Assembly (NCBI RefSeq): GCF_050948175.1
Contig: NW_027490244.1
Location: 717,168-781,167 of the forward strand
Direction of reading: 5' to 3'
Source: Xylocopa sonorina
Taxonomy: Eukaryota > Arthropoda > Insecta > Hymenoptera > Apidae
DNA: 64,000 nt
Both the position numbers and the translations under genes were made by a program. Each line of letters begins with the position of its first letter. The first letter of the stretch is position 1. Below are positions 63,276 through 64,000 of this stretch, in pieces. The notes under the pieces are model-generated. The model saw only the letters and a list, made by a program, of their open reading frames with translations. It was not told where the DNA came from and ran no database searches.

Positions 63276-63814
63276 GACGGACTGAACGAGATCCATACTT
63301 GTTGGAAACGAGAACGTGAGTCCTTATACGCTAAAGCGTCCCATTTGTTCCCTGCCGCAATTGTGATATCGCGTATTGTAATTTGTATTGTATAACGGGT
63401 GGTGATCCCCGGTCATTCGCGGCGTGTCGTATACCCTTTTGTAATACCGCGTCGAGGCAATCTAGAAAGAAGCCGTGAGTTCAGTATCCCGCGACCCTAA
63501 TTTGCGCACTCGGCTAGAAGCAGTCGAGCGAAAGAGTATTTCGAAATTTCGAGGGTTATCTTGCACCGGGTTTCCCCGGGTTGCGTGGTTTATTAGTTTT
63601 TGCTACTTCTTGAGTAGCTGGCGCCCAAAAAGTCCCAACCTCGCAGCTTCGAAATACTTGCTGGATAGGAAATTTATTGCTCTGTACTTCGCGTTGCCGA
63701 AGCACGCGGACATTTTGTACCCCGATATAACCCCGGACTAAACTTCTGGATACCCCGTTATTATTGGTTCTATATACCCTTTTCTTGCGGATTGTAACGG
63801 GAAAAACCGTCACA

Positions 63815-63818
63815 GTAC
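63815..63818. repeat. Right target-site duplication (GTAC) of the right-hand LTR
   Basis: GTAC directly follows the CGTCACA terminus and matches the four bases preceding the element. Confidence 0.78.
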
Positions 63819-64000
63819 TTAATTATACATGACTGCATAAAAAGGATGTCATATACTTTTATAATCAATGCGATATAAGAATATAAAACGATGAACTATC
63901 CACTCCCATCAGGAGTAAAAACAATGTTTGGTACGCAAAGTTCATTGCAAAATATAATCAAGCAGTTAATATATCAAATCACTGCACACAATAAATCACT
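63819..64000. other. AT-rich flank beyond the second LTR
   Basis: The sequence returns to AT-rich unique DNA like 60378-62459, consistent with one locus split by the insertion. Nothing recognisable is seen up to the window end. Confidence 0.6.

Larger units (their letters stand above)
62460..63814 (+). mobile_element. Second solo-LTR-like insertion (1355 bp)
   Basis: The element starts TGTGACG and ends CGTCACA, a perfect 7-bp terminal inverted repeat with TG...CA ends, flanked by GTAC on both sides. Inside, in order, are a TGACGTCA palindrome near the left end, C13 and C18 tracts, a cluster of three GC-rich hairpins, a TATATAA box and a (GA)n tract of about 44 bp. This promoter-like order suggests left-to-right polarity. 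No coding domain or second LTR is present, so a solo LTR is inferred. Overlapping open frames at 62438-63101 on both strands and at 63475-63813 are mutually incompatible and probably chance frames in GC-rich sequence. A MITE-like element is the alternative. Confidence 0.78.

Noticed and set aside
63619..63636. TGGCGCCCA string as a tRNA primer-binding site, which would place an LTR boundary at about 63618
   Set aside because: It lies inside the element bounded by TGTGACG...CGTCACA and the GTAC duplication, about 195 bp before the right end, and the preceding bases do not end in CA. The outer boundaries are better supported.
60378..64000. Insect TTAGG-type telomeric repeats near the array edge
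   Set aside because: No tandem TTAGG or CCTAA runs are present anywhere in the window.

Overview
This window is eukaryotic, most likely from an arthropod (possibly a hymenopteran, though that is only an impression). No protein-coding gene can be supported. About 58.8 kb of the 64 kb is one satellite DNA with a 174-bp monomer, roughly 338 copies. It runs from base 1, so the array continues off the left edge, to about 60377. Its only interruption is a precisely inserted 1554-bp LTR-like element at 31503-33056. The remaining 3.6 kb on the right is unique AT-rich flanking DNA holding a second LTR-like insertion at 62460-63814.

Layout of the array. 1-2040: monomers in a strict 4-mer higher-order repeat (HOR) of 696 bp. 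2041-20150: mixed monomers with local 3-mer (522 bp), 4-mer (697 bp), 7-mer, 11-mer (about 1914 bp) and 2-mer periodicities. 20150-31502 and, beyond the LTR, 33057-37880: a distinct subfamily marked by TATCGAAGCAATAG, CGCCATATTACATC and CTTGCTTGGAA, with a 1044-bp 6-mer HOR and kilobase-scale duplications. 37881-57580: a third domain with a 698-bp 4-mer and a tandem 3136-bp (18-mer) duplication. 57581-60377: diverged terminal monomers, as expected at the decaying edge of an array. Removing the LTR and one target-site copy brings the monomers on either side back into phase. Net length drift over about 337 monomers is only about 5 bp.

Both LTR-like elements begin TGTGACG and end in CA, have short terminal inverted repeats, carry a TGACGTCA palindrome near the left end, and are flanked by perfect 4-bp target-site duplications (GAAG and GTAC). 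Neither shows internal coding sequence or a second LTR, so both are best read as solo LTRs left by LTR-LTR recombination. The reading frames in the satellite are artefacts of the monomer being 58 codons long (174 = 3 x 58). Several 100-residue frames are 58-residue periodic and end at stops created by single-base monomer variants.

The most interesting features are the domain structure and nested HORs, the nucleosome-sized and length-conserved monomer with conserved dyads and a GATA-type motif, the exactly datable LTR insertion, and a weak collinear similarity between the right-hand LTR and the satellite monomer that may bear on the satellite's origin.
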